NCBI GenBank assembly: GCA_905480565.1
Contig: CAJQQW010000138.1
Span: 1-6,959, forward strand
DNA length: 6,959 nucleotides
Reading direction: 5' to 3'
Origin: an uncultured Halioglobus sp.
GTDB taxonomy: Bacteria; Pseudomonadota; Gammaproteobacteria; Pseudomonadales; Halieaceae
Part shown: positions 6,545 through 6,959 of the stretch, piece after piece
How positions within the stretch are numbered: position 1 is the first letter of the stretch
Layout of the letters: every line of letters begins with the position of its first letter
Notes under the pieces: model-generated
Seen by the model: only the letters and a program-made list of their open reading frames with translations
Database searches by the model: none
Told to the model about the DNA's origin: nothing
Translations under genes and position numbers: made by a program

Positions 6545-6621
6545 CGGTGTGTGGCGCAGCCTGGTAGCGCACTTCCTTCGGGAGGAAGGGGTCGGAGGTT
6601 CAAATCCTCTCACACCGACCA
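6545..6621 (+). tRNA. tRNA-Pro (anticodon CGG)
   Basis: A complete 77-nt cloverleaf is present. The acceptor stem is CGGTGTG (6545-6551) with CACACCG (6611-6617). The D stem is GCGC with GCGC around AGCCTGGTA. The anticodon stem is CTTCC with GGAAG, with loop TTCGGGA and anticodon CGG at 6579-6581. The variable loop is GGGTC, the T stem is GGAGG with CCTCT (one G-T pair), and the T loop is TTCAAAT. Discriminator A6618 and the encoded CCA (6619-6621) complete it. It closely resembles E. coli proK tRNA and reads CCG codons. The 5' C opposite G72 is normal for bacterial tRNA-Pro. Confidence 0.97.
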
Positions 6622-6653
6622 ACATCCAGTCCTATCTTTCCTATGTAGACAAA

Positions 6654-6682
6654 AAGCCCTGAAATAACGGGTTTCTTTGTTT
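6654..6682 (+). terminator. Intrinsic terminator of the tRNA-Pro transcript
   Basis: AAGCCC (6654-6659) pairs with GGGTTT (6669-6674), including one G-U wobble, around a 9-base loop, and is followed by CTTTGTTT. It ends the tRNA transcript about 33 bp after CCA. Read on the other strand, the hairpin is followed by a run of T, so it may also stop transcription from the convergent dps-like gene, though with an A-C mismatch in that direction. Confidence 0.6.
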
Positions 6683-6748
6683 ACGCTTCGTCTCGATCAC
6701 CACACCCCGACGTAGTGTTACCGCCGCCCTTACGTCACAGTACTCGCT

Positions 6749-6959
6749 TTAGGGCTTATTCAGAGCGCGCAGCATCCACGCTGTTTTCTCATGAACCCTC
6801 ATCCGGTCAGAGACCAGAGCAGAGGTCGATTCGTCGTCCGCCTGCTGGGCTTTCACCAACACATCCCGGCAGGTTTTGACGACTTGCTCATGCGCTTTAG
6901 TCAATATGCTGACCATACTCTTGCCATCGGGCACGCCGTCAACTTCCTTCACTGCGCTT
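6749..6959 (-). CDS. dps: Dps-family DNA-protection ferritin-like protein, C-terminal part (cut by window end)
   Basis: Only the last 69 residues are visible; the frame is open to the right edge. The pattern [20 protein letters not shown], then [17 protein letters not shown], then [13 protein letters not shown] matches the last helices of Dps/miniferritin proteins, where an acidic loop precedes the final helix with its xHEKxAWMLR signature. Members form 12-subunit shells that oxidise and store iron and often protect DNA during starvation or oxidative stress. The ferroxidase ligands lie in the N-terminal part, outside the window, so catalytic completeness cannot be judged. The GTG at 6950-6952 is an internal valine, not a start. 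The gene is convergent with the tRNA gene. The specific symbol is less certain than the family. Confidence 0.88.
   Translation of the reverse strand, partial: SAVKEVDGVPDGKSMVSILTKAHEQVVKTCRDVLVKAQQADDESTSALVSDRMRVHEKTAWMLRALNKP

Noticed and set aside
6599..6640. Integration (att) site at the tRNA-Pro 3' end
   Set aside because: No second copy of the tRNA 3' end, integrase gene or change in gene character is visible downstream; the next gene is a housekeeping-type dps on the opposite strand.
6709..6736. Inverted repeat GACGTA / TACGTC downstream of the dps stop
   Set aside because: It has only 6 bp arms with a 16-bp spacer and no T-tract on either strand; this is compatible with chance.

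Overview
The window looks like chromosomal DNA from a gammaproteobacterium, most probably a marine one of the Cellvibrionales/Halieaceae type. The evidence is GC-rich coding sequence, protein matches to the Escherichia coli/Pseudomonas biotin enzymes, a fused BioH-BioC protein of the kind known from Saccharophagus and Teredinibacter, a DUF3094-type small protein, and a proteobacterial tRNA-Pro(CGG). The lineage is inferred from remembered family resemblance, not from a search.

Positions 1-4254 (+) hold a compact biotin operon: bioB (5' end cut off by the window), bioF, a bioH-bioC fusion and bioD. Gaps are 7 bp (bioB-bioF), 0 bp (bioF-bioHC) and a 4-bp ATGA overlap (bioHC-bioD), so translation is probably coupled. 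The operon covers much of biotin synthesis. The BioC half methylates malonyl-ACP so fatty-acid synthesis can build a pimeloyl chain, and the BioH half removes the methyl ester from pimeloyl-ACP methyl ester. BioF condenses pimeloyl-ACP with alanine, BioD closes the ureido ring, and BioB inserts sulfur. Only bioA (DAPA aminotransferase) is missing, and it could lie outside the window. A GC-rich hairpin directly follows the bioD stop.

Positions 4255-6177 (+) carry a candidate promoter and a gene for a large (598-aa) acyl-CoA dehydrogenase of the DmdC-like class, with FAD/acyl-CoA motifs and a C-terminal extension domain. It is probably a separate transcription unit.

Positions 6178-6487 (+) hold a weak terminator-like hairpin, a perfect 9-bp inverted repeat flanked by an 8-bp direct repeat, and a small single-span membrane protein gene resembling DUF3094. 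Next come a tRNA-Pro(CGG) gene with encoded CCA (6545-6621), its candidate promoter and a terminator. At the right edge, on the minus strand, is the C-terminal end of a Dps-family ferritin-like protein, cut by the window end.

There is no sign of a phage, transposon, CRISPR array or defence system, and no gene-free stretch reaches 300 bases. The most notable item is the BioH-BioC fusion. The most unexplained is the inverted repeat ahead of the small membrane protein gene.
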